Assembly: GCF_006337065.1 (NCBI RefSeq)
Contig: NZ_CP040872.1
Coordinates: 2,170,001-2,234,000 of the forward strand
Origin: Agromyces laixinhei
GTDB lineage: Bacteria; Actinomycetota; Actinomycetes; Actinomycetales; Microbacteriaceae
Direction of reading: 5' to 3'
DNA length: 64,000 bases
In this document: piece after piece, positions 40,540 through 49,646 of the stretch
How positions within the stretch are numbered: the stretch's first letter is position 1
How the letters are laid out: each line of letters begins with the position of its first letter
The notes under the pieces: model-generated
What the model saw: the letters and a program-made list of their open reading frames with translations, nothing else
What the model was told of the DNA's origin: nothing
Database searches by the model: none
Position numbers and translations under genes: made by a program

Positions 40540-40995
40540 TCAGAGGGCCGCGAGCGCCGCCCGGTACTGATCGAGTGACCGCGCATCACCGCGAGGGGTC
40601 GAGAAGCTCGCGGCGACGATGCCGTCGGCATCGATCACGAACGTCGCCCGCTCGGCGAGGCCGGTGCCCGCGTCGAACGCGCCGAACGCGTCCGCCACGG
40701 CACCGTGCGGCCAGAAGTCCGACAGCAGCGGAAACTCGTAGCCCTCGCGCTCGGCCCAGGCACGGAGGGTGTGCTTCGAGTCGACGGAGATCGCGAGCAG
40801 CGCGACCTCCGGCCCTTCGAACATGGCGATGTTGTCGCGGAGCTCGCAGAGTTCGCCGTGACAGATGCCCGAGAACGCGAGTGGGAAGAAGACGATGGCC
40901 ACCGGCCGGCCGCGAAACTCCGAGAGCCGCACGGGCTGACCGAACTGGTTCACGAGGGAGACGTCGGGGGCGACATCACCTGGAGCGAGGATCAC
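40540..40995 (-). CDS. ahpE: Peroxiredoxin (AhpE-like)
   Basis: A 151-residue thioredoxin-fold peroxidase. The peroxidatic cysteine sits in FPLAFSGICHGELCELRD, the sequence context of mycobacterial AhpE, but a second cysteine follows four residues later (C-x4-C), as in bacterioferritin co-migratory proteins, which could form an intramolecular disulfide. Start is GTG 40995 with GGAAGGAA upstream. No thioredoxin-like partner adjoins it. Confidence 0.85.
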   Translation of the reverse strand: MILAPGDVAPDVSLVNQFGQPVRLSEFRGRPVAIVFFPLAFSGICHGELCELRDNIAMFEGPEVALLAISVDSKHTLRAWAEREGYEFPLLSDFWPHGAVADAFGAFDAGTGLAERATFVIDADGIVAASFSTPRGDARSLDQYRAALAAL

Positions 40996-41060
40996 GGGCG
41001 GGTTCCTTCCACGGCGCGTTCGGACGGACCCGGCTCAGCCTATCCCCCGCCCGGCGGGCA

Positions 41061-41066
41061 TAGAAT
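41061..41066 (+). promoter_or_regulatory. Promoter -10 (TAGAAT) of the aceE operon
   Basis: TAGAAT, with predicted transcription start at 41074, exactly the A of a short leaderless ORF. It is the only strong -10-like hexamer in the 171 bp before aceE. Confidence 0.6.
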
Positions 41067-41073
41067 CAGTAGG

Positions 41074-41151
41074 ATGGCGTGGTGCCACCCGGCCGCGAAC
41101 CGGCCCATTCGGCGTGCGCACATCCCACACCCCGCAGGCACGATCTGCTGA
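41074..41151 (+). CDS. Leaderless 25-codon upstream ORF before aceE
   Basis: MAWCHPAANRPIRRAHIPHP... ending AGTIC-stop. Its ATG lies exactly 7 nt after TAGAAT, so it would be translated from the mRNA 5' end. The stop is 15 nt before the aceE GTG and directly precedes the aceE ribosome site (GAGAGAGG, about 41153-41160), so terminating ribosomes would affect aceE initiation. It holds two cysteines and three prolines in pairs. No homologue can be checked here. Confidence 0.5.
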   Translation: MAWCHPAANRPIRRAHIPHPAGTIC

Positions 41152-41166
41152 AGAGAGAGGTCGAGT

Positions 41167-43893
41167 GTGACTGTCAACGACCAGGATCCCTACTCGGTCG
41201 AGGCGATGGACGCCGATCCGGAAGAGACTTCCGAATGGGCCGAATCCCTCGACGCGCTTGTCACCGAGAAGGGTCACCAGCGTGCGCGAGAGATCATGCT
41301 GAGCCTGCTGAAGCGCTCGAAGGAGTTGCACCTCGGCGTGCCGATGGTGCCGACGACCGACTACCTCAACACGATCGCCCCCGAGAACGAGCCCGCGTTC
41401 CCCGGCGACGAGGACATCGAGCGCCGCTACCGCGCCTGGCTGCGGTGGAACGCCGCCGTCCTCGTGCACCGCGCGCAGCGGCCCGACATCGCCGTCGGCG
41501 GTCACATCTCAACCTACGCGGGCGCCGCGTCGCTCTACGAGGTCGGACTCAACCACTTCTTCCGCGGCCAGGACCACCCGGGCGGCGGCGACCAGGTGTT
41601 CTTCCAGGGTCACGCCTCCCCCGGCATGTACGCCCGCGCGTTCCTCGAGGGCCGACTCAGCGACGCCGACCTCGACGGGTTCCGCCAGGAGAAGTCACGT
41701 GCCCCGCACGGACTCTCGTCCTACCCGCACCCCCGCCTCATGCCGGAGTTCTGGCAGTTCCCGACGGTGTCGATGGGTCTCGGCCCGATCAATGCGATCT
41801 TCCAGGCGCAGCTCAACCGGTACCTGACCAATCGAGGCATCAAGGATGCCTCCGACCAGCAGGTCTGGGCGTTCCTCGGCGACGGCGAGATGGACGAGGT
41901 CGAGAGCCGCGGGCAACTGCAGGTCGCCGCGAACGACGGCCTCGACAACCTCAACTTCGTGATCAACTGCAACCTGCAGCGCCTCGACGGCCCCGTGCGC
42001 GGCAACGGCAAGATCATCCAGGAGCTCGAGAGCTTCTTCCGCGGTGCGGGCTGGAACGTCATCAAGGTCGTCTGGGGTCGCGAGTGGGACGACCTGCTCG
42101 CCCGCGACCACGACGGAGCCCTCCGCCACCTCATGAACGTCACGCCCGACGGCGACTACCAGACCTACAAGGCCGAGTCGGGCGCGTACGTGCGCGAGAA
42201 CTTCTTCGGACGCGACCCGCGTGCCCTCGATCTCGTCTCCCACCTCAGCGACGACGAGGTCTGGGGCCTCAAGCGCGGCGGCCACGACTATCGCAAGATC
42301 TATGCGGCGTTCAAAGCGGCCACCGAGCACAAGGGCCAGCCCACAGTCATCCTGGCGAAGACCATCAAGGGCTATGGCCTCGGCAAGTCCTTCGAGGGGC
42401 GCAATGCGACGCACCAGATGAAGAAGATGACGCTCGACAACCTCAAGACGTTCCGCGACGAGATGCGCATCCCCATCTCCGACGCGCAACTCGAGGAGAA
42501 CCCCTACCTGCCGCCGTACTACCACCCCGGCCAGGGCGACGAGGCGATCCAGTACCTCCAGGAGCGTCGTCGCGCACTCGGCGGCTACGTTCCCGAGCGC
42601 CGCACCAAGCACGTCGAGATCTCGCTGCCCGACGACTCGGCCTACGCCATCGCGAAGAAGGGATCGGGCACCCAGGAGATCGCCACGACCATGGCGTTCG
42701 TCCGGCTGCTGAAGGATCTCATCCGGTCGAAGGACTTCGGCCACCGCATCGTGCCGATCATTCCCGACGAGGCCCGCACGTTCGGCATCGACGCATTCTT
42801 CCCGACGGCCAAGATCTACAACCCGAACGGCCAGCACTACACCTCGGTCGATCGCGAACTGCTGCTCGCCTACAAGGAGAGCCCGCAGGGCCAGATCGTG
42901 CACGTCGGCATCAACGAGGCGGGCGCGTTCGCGGCGTTCACGAACATCGGCACGTCGTACTCGACGCAGGGCGAACCGCTCATCCCGGTCTACGTCTTCT
43001 ACTCGATGTTCGGCTTCCAGCGCACCGGCGATGCCATGTGGGCGGCCGGCGACCAGATGGCCCGCGGGTTCATCATCGGTGCGACGGCCGGTCGCACGAC
43101 CCTCACGGGTGAAGGCCTCCAGCACGCCGACGGCCACTCGCCGCTGCTGGCCTCGACGAACCCCGCCGTCGTCTCGTACGACCCGGCGTACGGCTATGAG
43201 ATCGGGCACATCATGCGCTCGGGGCTCGAGCGCATGTACGGCGGCTCGCACCCCGACCCGAACGTCATGTACTACGTCACCGTCTACAACGAGCCGCTCG
43301 TGCAGCCGGCCGAGCCCGAGGGTGTCGACGTCGACGGAATCATCAGAGGCATCCACCGCCTGAACGAGTCGGCCGTCGAGGGCCCCAAGGCGCAGCTGCT
43401 CGCCTCAGGCGTCTCGGTGCCGTGGATCCTCGAGGCGCAGCAGCTCCTCGCGGACGACTGGGGCGTGTCGGCCGATGTGTGGTCGGTCACGAGCTGGGCC
43501 GAGTTGCGCCGCGACGGTCTCGCCGCCGACGAGCACAACTTCCTGAACCCCGATGCCGAGCGGAAGGTCGCCTACGTCACGCAGAAGCTCGGAGGGGCGA
43601 ACGGCCCGTTCGTCGCCGTCTCCGACTTCATGCACGCCGTTCCCGACCAGATCCGCGCGTACGTGCCCGGAGACTACGCCACGCTCGGCGCCGACGACTT
43701 CGGGTTCTCAGACACGCGGCCCGCAGCACGTCGCTTCTTCAAGATCGACGGCCCGTCGGTCGTCGTCCGCACGCTCGAACTCCTCGCAGACCGCGGTGAG
43801 GTCGACCGTTCACTGCCGACCCAGGCGATCGAGAAGTACCGCCTGCACGACGTGAACGCCGGCACCACCGGATCGGCCGGCGGCGAGAGCTAG
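41167..43893 (+). CDS. aceE: Pyruvate dehydrogenase E1 (homodimeric)
   Basis: Thiamine diphosphate-dependent pyruvate decarboxylase/dehydrogenase component, 908 residues. Motifs: [14 protein letters not shown], the ThDP-binding GDGEMDE...NCNLQRLDG, and PYRxx-type EARTFG in the second domain. No E2/E3 genes adjoin; the E2 (20110) and E3 (18668) elsewhere in the window are the likely partners. Start GTG 41167 has GAGAGAGG. The 12-bp gap to fasR suggests co-transcription with fatty-acid synthesis genes. Confidence 0.95.
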   Translation: MTVNDQDPYSVEAMDADPEETSEWAESLDALVTEKGHQRAREIMLSLLKRSKELHLGVPMVPTTDYLNTIAPENEPAFPGDEDIERRYRAWLRWNAAVLVHRAQRPDIAVGGHISTYAGAASLYEVGLNHFFRGQDHPGGGDQVFFQGHASPGMYARAFLEGRLSDADLDGFRQEKSRAPHGLSSYPHPRLMPEFWQFPTVSMGLGPINAIFQAQLNRYLTNRGIKDASDQQVWAFLGDGEMDEVESRGQLQVAANDGLDNLNFVINCNLQRLDGPVRGNGKIIQELESFFRGAGWNVIKVVWGREWDDLLARDHDGALRHLMNVTPDGDYQTYKAESGAYVRENFFGRDPRALDLVSHLSDDEVWGLKRGGHDYRKIYAAFKAATEHKGQPTVILAKTIKGYGLGKSFEGRNATHQMKKMTLDNLKTFRDEMRIPISDAQLEENPYLPPYYHPGQGDEAIQYLQERRRALGGYVPERRTKHVEISLPDDSAYAIAKKGSGTQEIATTMAFVRLLKDLIRSKDFGHRIVPIIPDEARTFGIDAFFPTAKIYNPNGQHYTSVDRELLLAYKESPQGQIVHVGINEAGAFAAFTNIGTSYSTQGEPLIPVYVFYSMFGFQRTGDAMWAAGDQMARGFIIGATAGRTTLTGEGLQHADGHSPLLASTNPAVVSYDPAYGYEIGHIMRSGLERMYGGSHPDPNVMYYVTVYNEPLVQPAEPEGVDVDGIIRGIHRLNESAVEGPKAQLLASGVSVPWILEAQQLLADDWGVSADVWSVTSWAELRRDGLAADEHNFLNPDAERKVAYVTQKLGGANGPFVAVSDFMHAVPDQIRAYVPGDYATLGADDFGFSDTRPAARRFFKIDGPSVVVRTLELLADRGEVDRSLPTQAIEKYRLHDVNAGTTGSAGGES

Positions 43894-43904
43894 CAGGCGA
43901 CGAG

Positions 43905-45119
43905 GTGGCGACGAAGCCCAAGACGAAGGCGGAGACGCTCGCATGGTTGCGTACCATCGCGGGCGAGCTCGCGACGGCGACGCTCAAGCGTCTCGAAGAC
44001 ACCTTGCCGTGGTACGGCGACATGCCGCCGAGTCGTCGCTCCGCCGTCGGCCTCGTCGCCCAGGCGGGCATCTCCTCCTTCGTCGCCTGGTTCGACGACC
44101 CCAGGTCCACCCCGTGGATCGCAGCCGACGTCTTCGGTGCCGCTCCGCGTGAGCTGCTCCGCTCCGTGAGCCTGCAGCAGACCCTGCAGCTCATCCGGGT
44201 GACGGTAGAGGTCGTCGAAGACCGCGTCAAAGACGGCGGTGAGCCGCTTCGCGAGGCGATCCTCCTCTATTCGAGGGAGATCGCCTTCGCGGCGGCCGAC
44301 GTATACGCACGAGCTGCTGAGGCACGCGGTCTCTGGGACGCACGGCTCGAGGCACTCGTGGTCGACTCGATCCTCTCGGGCGAGGCCGACGACGAACTGC
44401 CGAGCCGCATCGCGGCACTCGGCTGGCACGGACACGGCGAGGTATCGGTGCTCGTCGGCACCGCTCCGAAGCAACTCGACGTCGATCATGTACGTCGCGC
44501 GGCCCGCCACATGCACGCCGACGTCCTGATCGGCGTGCAGGGCAACCGGCTCGTGCTCGTGATCGGCCGCGCCGACCCGCTCGCGCGCGAGACCGAAGAG
44601 GCGATCGGCACCGCCCCGGCGCTCACCTTCATGGAGATCGCCGCGCAACTCGAACCGCAGTTCGGGTCGGGGCATCTGGTGCTCGGGCACGCGGTGCCGA
44701 ATCTCGTGGATGCCTCGAAGAGCGCCAAGGCGGCGCTCGCGGGTTTCGCCGTGGCGAGATCGTGGCGTCACGCACCTCGCCCGGTGCACGCCGACGATCT
44801 GCTGCCCGAACGGGCCCTCGCCGGCGACCCCCTCGCCCGGGCGACGCTCGTGCACCGCATCTACCGCCCCCTGCAGGCGCACTCGACCGAACTGCTCACC
44901 ACGCTGTGGAGCTACCTCGACAACGGCCGCTCGCTCGAGGCCACGGCTCGTGAGCTCTTCGTGCACCCCAACACCGTGCGTTATCGCCTGAAGCGGGTCT
45001 CCGACGTGATCGGCTGGGACGCGACGGGCGCGCGCGAGGCGCTCATCCTGCAGTCGGCGCTCATCATCGGCTCGATGAGCGACCACGAATCGGCGCCTCG
45101 TCGGCGACCGACCAGCTGA
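43905..45119 (+). CDS. fasR: PucR-family transcriptional regulator FasR
   Basis: A 404-residue regulator of the PucR/CdaR class with a C-terminal helix-turn-helix (SLEATARELFVHPNTVRYRLKR) and an N-terminal ligand-sensing region. A gene of this class sits directly before fabDHPF in Streptomyces, where FasR activates the fab operon; the identical context here supports the name. Start GTG 43905 follows aceE by 11 bp. A TGTAC...GTACA palindrome just downstream is a candidate target. Confidence 0.85.
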   Translation: MATKPKTKAETLAWLRTIAGELATATLKRLEDTLPWYGDMPPSRRSAVGLVAQAGISSFVAWFDDPRSTPWIAADVFGAAPRELLRSVSLQQTLQLIRVTVEVVEDRVKDGGEPLREAILLYSREIAFAAADVYARAAEARGLWDARLEALVVDSILSGEADDELPSRIAALGWHGHGEVSVLVGTAPKQLDVDHVRRAARHMHADVLIGVQGNRLVLVIGRADPLARETEEAIGTAPALTFMEIAAQLEPQFGSGHLVLGHAVPNLVDASKSAKAALAGFAVARSWRHAPRPVHADDLLPERALAGDPLARATLVHRIYRPLQAHSTELLTTLWSYLDNGRSLEATARELFVHPNTVRYRLKRVSDVIGWDATGAREALILQSALIIGSMSDHESAPRRRPTS

Positions 45120-45127
45120 CACGCTTC

Positions 45128-45142
45128 TGTACCGTTCGTACA
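45128..45142 (+). promoter_or_regulatory. Candidate FasR operator (TGTAC-N5-GTACA)
   Basis: A perfect 5-bp inverted repeat around CGTTC, 8 bp after the fasR stop and centred about 75 bp before the predicted fabD transcription start, the position of an upstream activator site. No FasR box is otherwise defined from this sequence. Confidence 0.4.
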
Positions 45143-45209
45143 AGCCTTCTGCCGAGAGCTTGTCGCGTGTGCACACCCGAGGCCGTCGTCCGGTTGGCAG
45201 ACTGGTGTG

Positions 45210-46130
45210 GTGATCGTCGTCGTCTGCCCTGGACAGGGCTCTCAGACCCCCGGATTCCTCGCTCCCTGGCTTGCCGAATCGGCCTACGCCGAACGGCTGT
45301 CGACGCTCTCGGACGCCGCTGGGCTCGATCTCGCGCACCTCGGCACCGAAGCGGATACCGACACGATCCGCGATACCGCGGTCGCGCAACCGCTCATCGT
45401 GGCCGCGGGCATCCTGACCCTCGGCTCGCTTCTCGCCGACGGCCGGGCCGCGCGCATCGGCGGCATCGCGGGCCACTCGGTCGGCGAGATCACCGCAGCC
45501 GCCGGTACCGGCGTGCTCAGCGAGAGCGATGCGATCCGTTTCGTCGCCGAGCGCGGCCGTGCGATGGCGGATGCCGCTGCGCTCGAGCCGACCGGCATGA
45601 GTGCGGTCATCGGCGCCGACGAGGCCGTATTGCTCCCCCGTCTCGACGAACTCGGTCTCGAGCCCGCCAACTTCAACGGCGGCGGCCAGATCGTCGTGGC
45701 CGGCGCGCTCGAGGCACTCGACGCGCTGAAGGCCGACCCGCCCGCGGGCGCCCGAGTCATTCCCCTCCAGGTCGCCGGCGCCTTCCACACCCGCTATATG
45801 CGGCCGGCGACTGATCGCCTTGCCGCAGTGGCGACCGAGCTCTCCCCCGCCGACCCGGCGCTGGCCCTCTGGTCGAACTGTGACGGCGGCCAGGTGACAT
45901 CCGGTGCCGCATTCCTCGAACTGCTCGTCGGTCAGGTCTCCTCACCCGTACGCTGGGATCGCTGCATGGATTCCCTCCAGGCGGCAGGAGTCACCGGCAT
46001 CATCGAACTCGCCCCCGCCGGCGCGCTCGTCGGTCTCGCGAAGCGCGCCCTGAAGGGCGTGCCGACGGTCGCCGTGAAGACTCCCGAAGACCTGTCGGCG
46101 GCGATCGAGCTCATCGAGCAACACGCCTGA
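45210..46130 (+). CDS. fabD: Malonyl-CoA:ACP transacylase
   Basis: Loads malonate onto ACP, 306 residues. Motifs: CPGQGSQTPGF, the active-site GHSVGEITAA serine, and catalytic histidine in GAFHTRYM. Of two tandem GTG codons I choose 45210, since CAGACT lies 6 nt before it (leaderless); 45207 is the alternative. First gene of the fab operon, 90 bp after fasR. Confidence 0.93.
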   Translation: MIVVVCPGQGSQTPGFLAPWLAESAYAERLSTLSDAAGLDLAHLGTEADTDTIRDTAVAQPLIVAAGILTLGSLLADGRAARIGGIAGHSVGEITAAAGTGVLSESDAIRFVAERGRAMADAAALEPTGMSAVIGADEAVLLPRLDELGLEPANFNGGGQIVVAGALEALDALKADPPAGARVIPLQVAGAFHTRYMRPATDRLAAVATELSPADPALALWSNCDGGQVTSGAAFLELLVGQVSSPVRWDRCMDSLQAAGVTGIIELAPAGALVGLAKRALKGVPTVAVKTPEDLSAAIELIEQHA

Positions 46131-46158
46131 GCCGACGACGCAGACGAGAAAGCCGAGC

Positions 46159-47163
46159 ATGACGAACCCCACTCTCCAGCAGTCGCACGGGCCAGCCTTC
46201 ACGAGGATCTACTCGGTCGGCGCCGCCCGAGGCGAGAACGCCGTTCCGAACGACGATCTCGTCGGCCCGATCGATTCGTCCGACGAGTGGATCCAGCAGC
46301 GCACGGGAATCGTGACCCGCACGCGCGCCGGTGCCGAGGTCTCGGCCACCGATCTGGCGACCGACGCTGCACGTGAGGCGATCGCACGCTCCGAACTCGA
46401 CCCCGGGCTCATCGACCTCGTCATCATCGCCACCATCTCGAACGTGCAGCAGACGCCGTCGATGGCTGCGGTCGTCGCCGACCGTGTCGGGGCGAACCCC
46501 GCCGCCGCGTTCGACATGAACGCGGCCTGTGCGGGCTACGCATACGCGGTCGCGCAGGCCGACGCGCTCATCCGGTCGGGCGCGGCGACGTACGCGCTCG
46601 TCATCGGCGCCGAGAAGCTCTCCGACGTCGTGGACCCGACCGACCGGTCGATCTCCTTCCTTCTCGGCGACGGCGCCGGCGCGATCGTCATCGGCCCGAG
46701 CGACACGCCCGGCATCGCACGCACCATCTGGGGATCCGACGGCTCGAAGGCGGGCGCGGTCGGCATGAACCACACACTCACCGAGTTCCGCAACGGCGAA
46801 TCCGAATGGCCGACGCTCCGTCAGGAGGGCCAGACGGTCTTCCGCTGGGCCGTCTGGGACATGGCGAAGGTCGCGAAGCAGGCACTGGATGCCGCGGGCG
46901 TGACCTCCGACGACCTCGCCGCGTTCATCCCCCACCAGGCGAATCTGCGCATCATCGACGAGTTCGCCAAGCAGCTGAAGCTGCCGGAGACGGTCGTCAT
47001 CGCCCGCGACATCACGACGACGGGCAACACCTCGGCCGCCTCGATCCCGCTCGCGACGCACCGTCTGCTCGACGAGCACCCCGAACTTTCCGGAGGCCTC
47101 GCCCTCCAGATCGGCTTCGGCGCCGGACTCGTGTTCGGTGCCCAAGTGGTGGTTCTGCCCTGA
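46159..47163 (+). CDS. fabH: Beta-ketoacyl-ACP synthase III
   Basis: Starts fatty-acid chains by condensing acyl-CoA with malonyl-ACP, 334 residues. The Cys-His-Asn triad is visible in NAACAGYAYA, IPHQANLRI and TTGNTSAAS. Start ATG 46159, 28 bp after fabD. In actinobacteria this enzyme often favours branched acyl-CoA primers; specificity cannot be read here. Confidence 0.95.
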   Translation: MTNPTLQQSHGPAFTRIYSVGAARGENAVPNDDLVGPIDSSDEWIQQRTGIVTRTRAGAEVSATDLATDAAREAIARSELDPGLIDLVIIATISNVQQTPSMAAVVADRVGANPAAAFDMNAACAGYAYAVAQADALIRSGAATYALVIGAEKLSDVVDPTDRSISFLLGDGAGAIVIGPSDTPGIARTIWGSDGSKAGAVGMNHTLTEFRNGESEWPTLRQEGQTVFRWAVWDMAKVAKQALDAAGVTSDDLAAFIPHQANLRIIDEFAKQLKLPETVVIARDITTTGNTSAASIPLATHRLLDEHPELSGGLALQIGFGAGLVFGAQVVVLP

Positions 47164-47183
47164 ACCACCTCCCCCTGTCCATC

Positions 47184-47189
47184 TAGACT
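47184..47189 (+). promoter_or_regulatory. Internal promoter -10 (TAGACT) before acpP
   Basis: TAGACT in the 65-bp fabH-acpP gap, predicted start about 47196 and a ~33-nt leader with AAGGAGA. It would let ACP be made in excess over the enzymes of the operon. Confidence 0.5.
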
Positions 47190-47228
47190 GTCTCTCGGTC
47201 AAACGAGACACCCTCAAGGAGAAGAACA

Positions 47229-47477
47229 ATGGCATTGTCCACGGAAGAAGTGCTTGCCGGCCTGGCCGAGCTCATCAATGACGAGACCGGCATCGCGACC
47301 GACACGGTTGAGCTGGACAAGTCGTTCACCGACGACCTCGACATCGACTCGATCTCCATGATGACGATCGTCGTCAACGCCGAAGAGAAGTTCGACGTGA
47401 AGATCCCCGACGAAGAGGTCAAGAACCTGAAGACCGTCGGCGACGCCGTCACCTTCATCGTCAAGGCTCAGGCCTAG
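47229..47477 (+). CDS. acpP: Acyl carrier protein
   Basis: An 82-residue acidic four-helix carrier. The phosphopantetheine-attachment serine is in DLDIDSISMM. Start ATG 47229 has AAGGAGA. Substrate carrier for FabD, FabH and FabF, and donor of octanoyl groups for LipB. Flanked by its own promoter and a downstream hairpin. Confidence 0.97.
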   Translation: MALSTEEVLAGLAELINDETGIATDTVELDKSFTDDLDIDSISMMTIVVNAEEKFDVKIPDEEVKNLKTVGDAVTFIVKAQA

Positions 47478-47487
47478 CAACTGCGTG

Positions 47488-47518
47488 GAGCGGGCCGGCG
47501 CGTTCGCCCGGCCCGCTC
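47488..47518 (+). terminator. Partial terminator between acpP and fabF
   Basis: An 11-bp stem (47488-47498 with 47508-47518) and 9-nt loop, 11 bp after the acpP stop, without a T tract. As it lies inside the operon it is probably an attenuator or 3'-end stabiliser that raises ACP relative to FabF. Confidence 0.55.
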
Positions 47519-47557
47519 GATCAGTGCGACCAATCTCTCCATCGGAGTGTTTCTCGA

Positions 47558-48793
47558 ATGACCAAGAAGATCGTCATCACCGGCATCGGTGCGACCTCGC
47601 CGCTCGGCGGCACCGCCACTGAGAGCTGGAGTGCCCTGCTCGCCGGCGAGTCCGGCGCGCACACCCTCGACTACGACTGGGTCGGCGAGTACGAACTGCC
47701 GGTCACGTTCGCCGCCGAGGCGAAGGTGCGGCCCGAAGAAGTACTCGAACGGCCCGTCGCGAAGCGTCTCGACCCCTCCAGCCAGTTCGCCCTGATCTCC
47801 GCGAAGGAGGCCTGGGCCGATGCCGGCGCCCCCGACGTCGCCCCCGAACGCCTGGGCGTCGACTACGCGACCGGGATCGGCGGCATCTGGACCCTGCTCG
47901 ACGCCTGGGACACGCTGCGCGAACGCGGCCCCCGCCGCGTGCTGCCGATGACCGTGCCGATGCTGATGCCGAACGCTGCTTCCGCGGCGATCTCGATGCA
48001 CTTCGGCGCCCGGGCGTTCGCCCGCACCGTCGCCTCCGCCTGCGCCTCGAGCACCGAGTCGCTCGCGAACGCCTTCGAGCACCTTCAGCTCGGACTCGCC
48101 GACGTCGTCATCGCCGGCGGCTCCGAGTCCGCCGTGCACCCGATCACCCTCGCCTCGTTCTCGTCGATGCAGGCGCTCTCGCGTCGCAACGACGACCCGG
48201 CGCACGCCTCGCGTCCATACAGCGTCGATCGTGACGGATTCGTCATGGGCGAGGGCGCCGCGAGCCTCGTGCTCGAAACCGAAGAGCACGCGCTCGCACG
48301 TGGCGCGCGCATCTACGCCGAGCTGGCCGGCGGATCGGTGAGCGCCGATTCCTACCACATCACCGCGAACGACCCCGAGGGCCACGGCGCGAGCCGCGCG
48401 GTGCTCGACGCACTCGCGCAGGCGGGCGCCACGCCCGACGAGGTCACGCACATCAACGCGCACGCGACGAGCACCCCGGTCGGCGACATCGCCGAGTACA
48501 CGGCGCTGCGCAGCGTCTTCGGCGATCGCGTGCACGAGATTCCGCTCTCGGCCACCAAGGCGTCGACCGGTCACCTGCTGGGCGGCACCGGGGCACTCGA
48601 AGCGGTGTTCACGATCCTCGCGCTGCAGAATCGCCTCGCCCCGCCGACGATCAACCTCACGACGCAGGATCCCGACATTCCGCTGCTCATCTCCGGCGAG
48701 CCGCAGGCGCTCGGCGATGGGCCTCAACTCGCGATCAGCAACTCGTTCGGGTTCGGCGGCCACAACGCCGTCGTCGCGATCCGCACCCCGTAG
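47558..48793 (+). CDS. fabF: Beta-ketoacyl-ACP synthase II
   Basis: Elongation condensing enzyme, 411 residues. Thiolase-fold catalytic residues: Cys in ASACASSTE, His in NAHATSTPVGD, His in KASTGHLLGGTG. Start ATG 47558 follows GGAGTG. Last gene of fabDHPF and followed by a strong terminator. Confidence 0.95.
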   Translation: MTKKIVITGIGATSPLGGTATESWSALLAGESGAHTLDYDWVGEYELPVTFAAEAKVRPEEVLERPVAKRLDPSSQFALISAKEAWADAGAPDVAPERLGVDYATGIGGIWTLLDAWDTLRERGPRRVLPMTVPMLMPNAASAAISMHFGARAFARTVASACASSTESLANAFEHLQLGLADVVIAGGSESAVHPITLASFSSMQALSRRNDDPAHASRPYSVDRDGFVMGEGAASLVLETEEHALARGARIYAELAGGSVSADSYHITANDPEGHGASRAVLDALAQAGATPDEVTHINAHATSTPVGDIAEYTALRSVFGDRVHEIPLSATKASTGHLLGGTGALEAVFTILALQNRLAPPTINLTTQDPDIPLLISGEPQALGDGPQLAISNSFGFGGHNAVVAIRTP

Positions 48794-48831
48794 AGCCAGG
48801 GGTCGCGGTGCCCCGCACCCGCCGCATGCAT

Positions 48832-48870
48832 GAGAAGACCCCGGTCGCAGTTCTGCGCCGGGGTCTTCTC
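48832..48870. terminator. Terminator of the fab operon
   Basis: A perfect 13-bp stem (48832-48844 with 48858-48870) with an inner CGCA-GTTC-TGCG hairpin. On the plus strand it closes fabF; being symmetrical it may also close the convergent DUF3145 gene. Confidence 0.85.
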
Positions 48871-48954
48871 GTGCACGGTCCGAGGGTTTCGCTCGTGCGC
48901 TGCCGGGAAGCATCATCCGACCTCGCGTCACGCCGCCGGCGGACCGAGGTTCGC

Positions 48955-49476
48955 TCAGCCCACCTGGTGCAGCCAGACGACCGGGGCGAAGTCGCTCGCA
49001 TGACGGAAGGGTTCGAGTTCGTCGTCCCACGCCTGCCCGAGGGCGAGGCGCAGTTCGCGATGCAGTTCGACGGGGTCGGAGCCGCCGACGTCCATCGCGT
49101 AACGGATGCGATCTTCGGGCACCACGGTGTTGCCCGCTGTGTCGGTCTGGGCGAAGAAGACGCCGAGCTCCGGCGTGTGCATCCACCTGGCACCATCGGA
49201 TCCGGGGGTCGGGTCTTCACTCACCTCGAATCGCAGCTGCTCCCAACCGCGCAGCGCCGAGGCGAGCCTCGCGCCGCTGCCGGCCTCGCCCTCCCAGTAG
49301 AACTCCGCGCGCATCGCGCCGCGAAGCACCGGCTGCTCACTCCAGTCGAAATTCACGGCGCCGCCGAGCGCAGTGCCCGCGGCCCACTCGACATGCGGAC
49401 ACAGCGCCCTCGGCGAGGAGTGCACGAACAGCACGCCTCGCGCGGTGCGCGACGCCCGCGTGGCATTCATCGTCAT
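48955..49476 (-). CDS. DUF3145 family protein
   Basis: A 173-residue protein of actinobacterial family DUF3145; segments TARGVLFVHSSPRALCPHVEWA and WEQLRFEVSEDP are typical. Family members usually sit beside fabF, as here, but no function is known. Start ATG 49476 has GGAGA; ATG 49470 is possible too. No membrane segments or signal peptide. Confidence 0.83.
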   Translation of the reverse strand: MTMNATRASRTARGVLFVHSSPRALCPHVEWAAGTALGGAVNFDWSEQPVLRGAMRAEFYWEGEAGSGARLASALRGWEQLRFEVSEDPTPGSDGARWMHTPELGVFFAQTDTAGNTVVPEDRIRYAMDVGGSDPVELHRELRLALGQAWDDELEPFRHASDFAPVVWLHQVG

Positions 49477-49609
49477 CACTGTCTCCGTTCTCGAGGTGCG
49501 TCTTCCCCAACGACCTCTGACAGACAGCTGACGGTATTCGATTGTCGACGAGCGAGCCGTCACCGCTGATTATGCCCCGCATCAGGCTGATTGACAAGGC
49601 AAAAAACCA

Positions 49610-49615
49610 TATACT
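49610..49615 (+). promoter_or_regulatory. Promoter -10 (TATACT) of the PadR-type gene
   Basis: TATACT in the unusually AT-rich gap before the PadR-family gene; predicted start near 49622 and a ~25-nt leader. A TTGACA at 49591 is only 13 bp upstream, too close for a standard -35. Confidence 0.45.
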
Positions 49616-49646
49616 CGGTGAAACGTTGATTTCGATCGGAGAACGC

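Noticed and set aside
49591..49596. TTGACA as a -35 for the PadR-type gene
   Set aside because: Only 13 bp from the TATACT -10, too short for a standard promoter; I kept only the -10.
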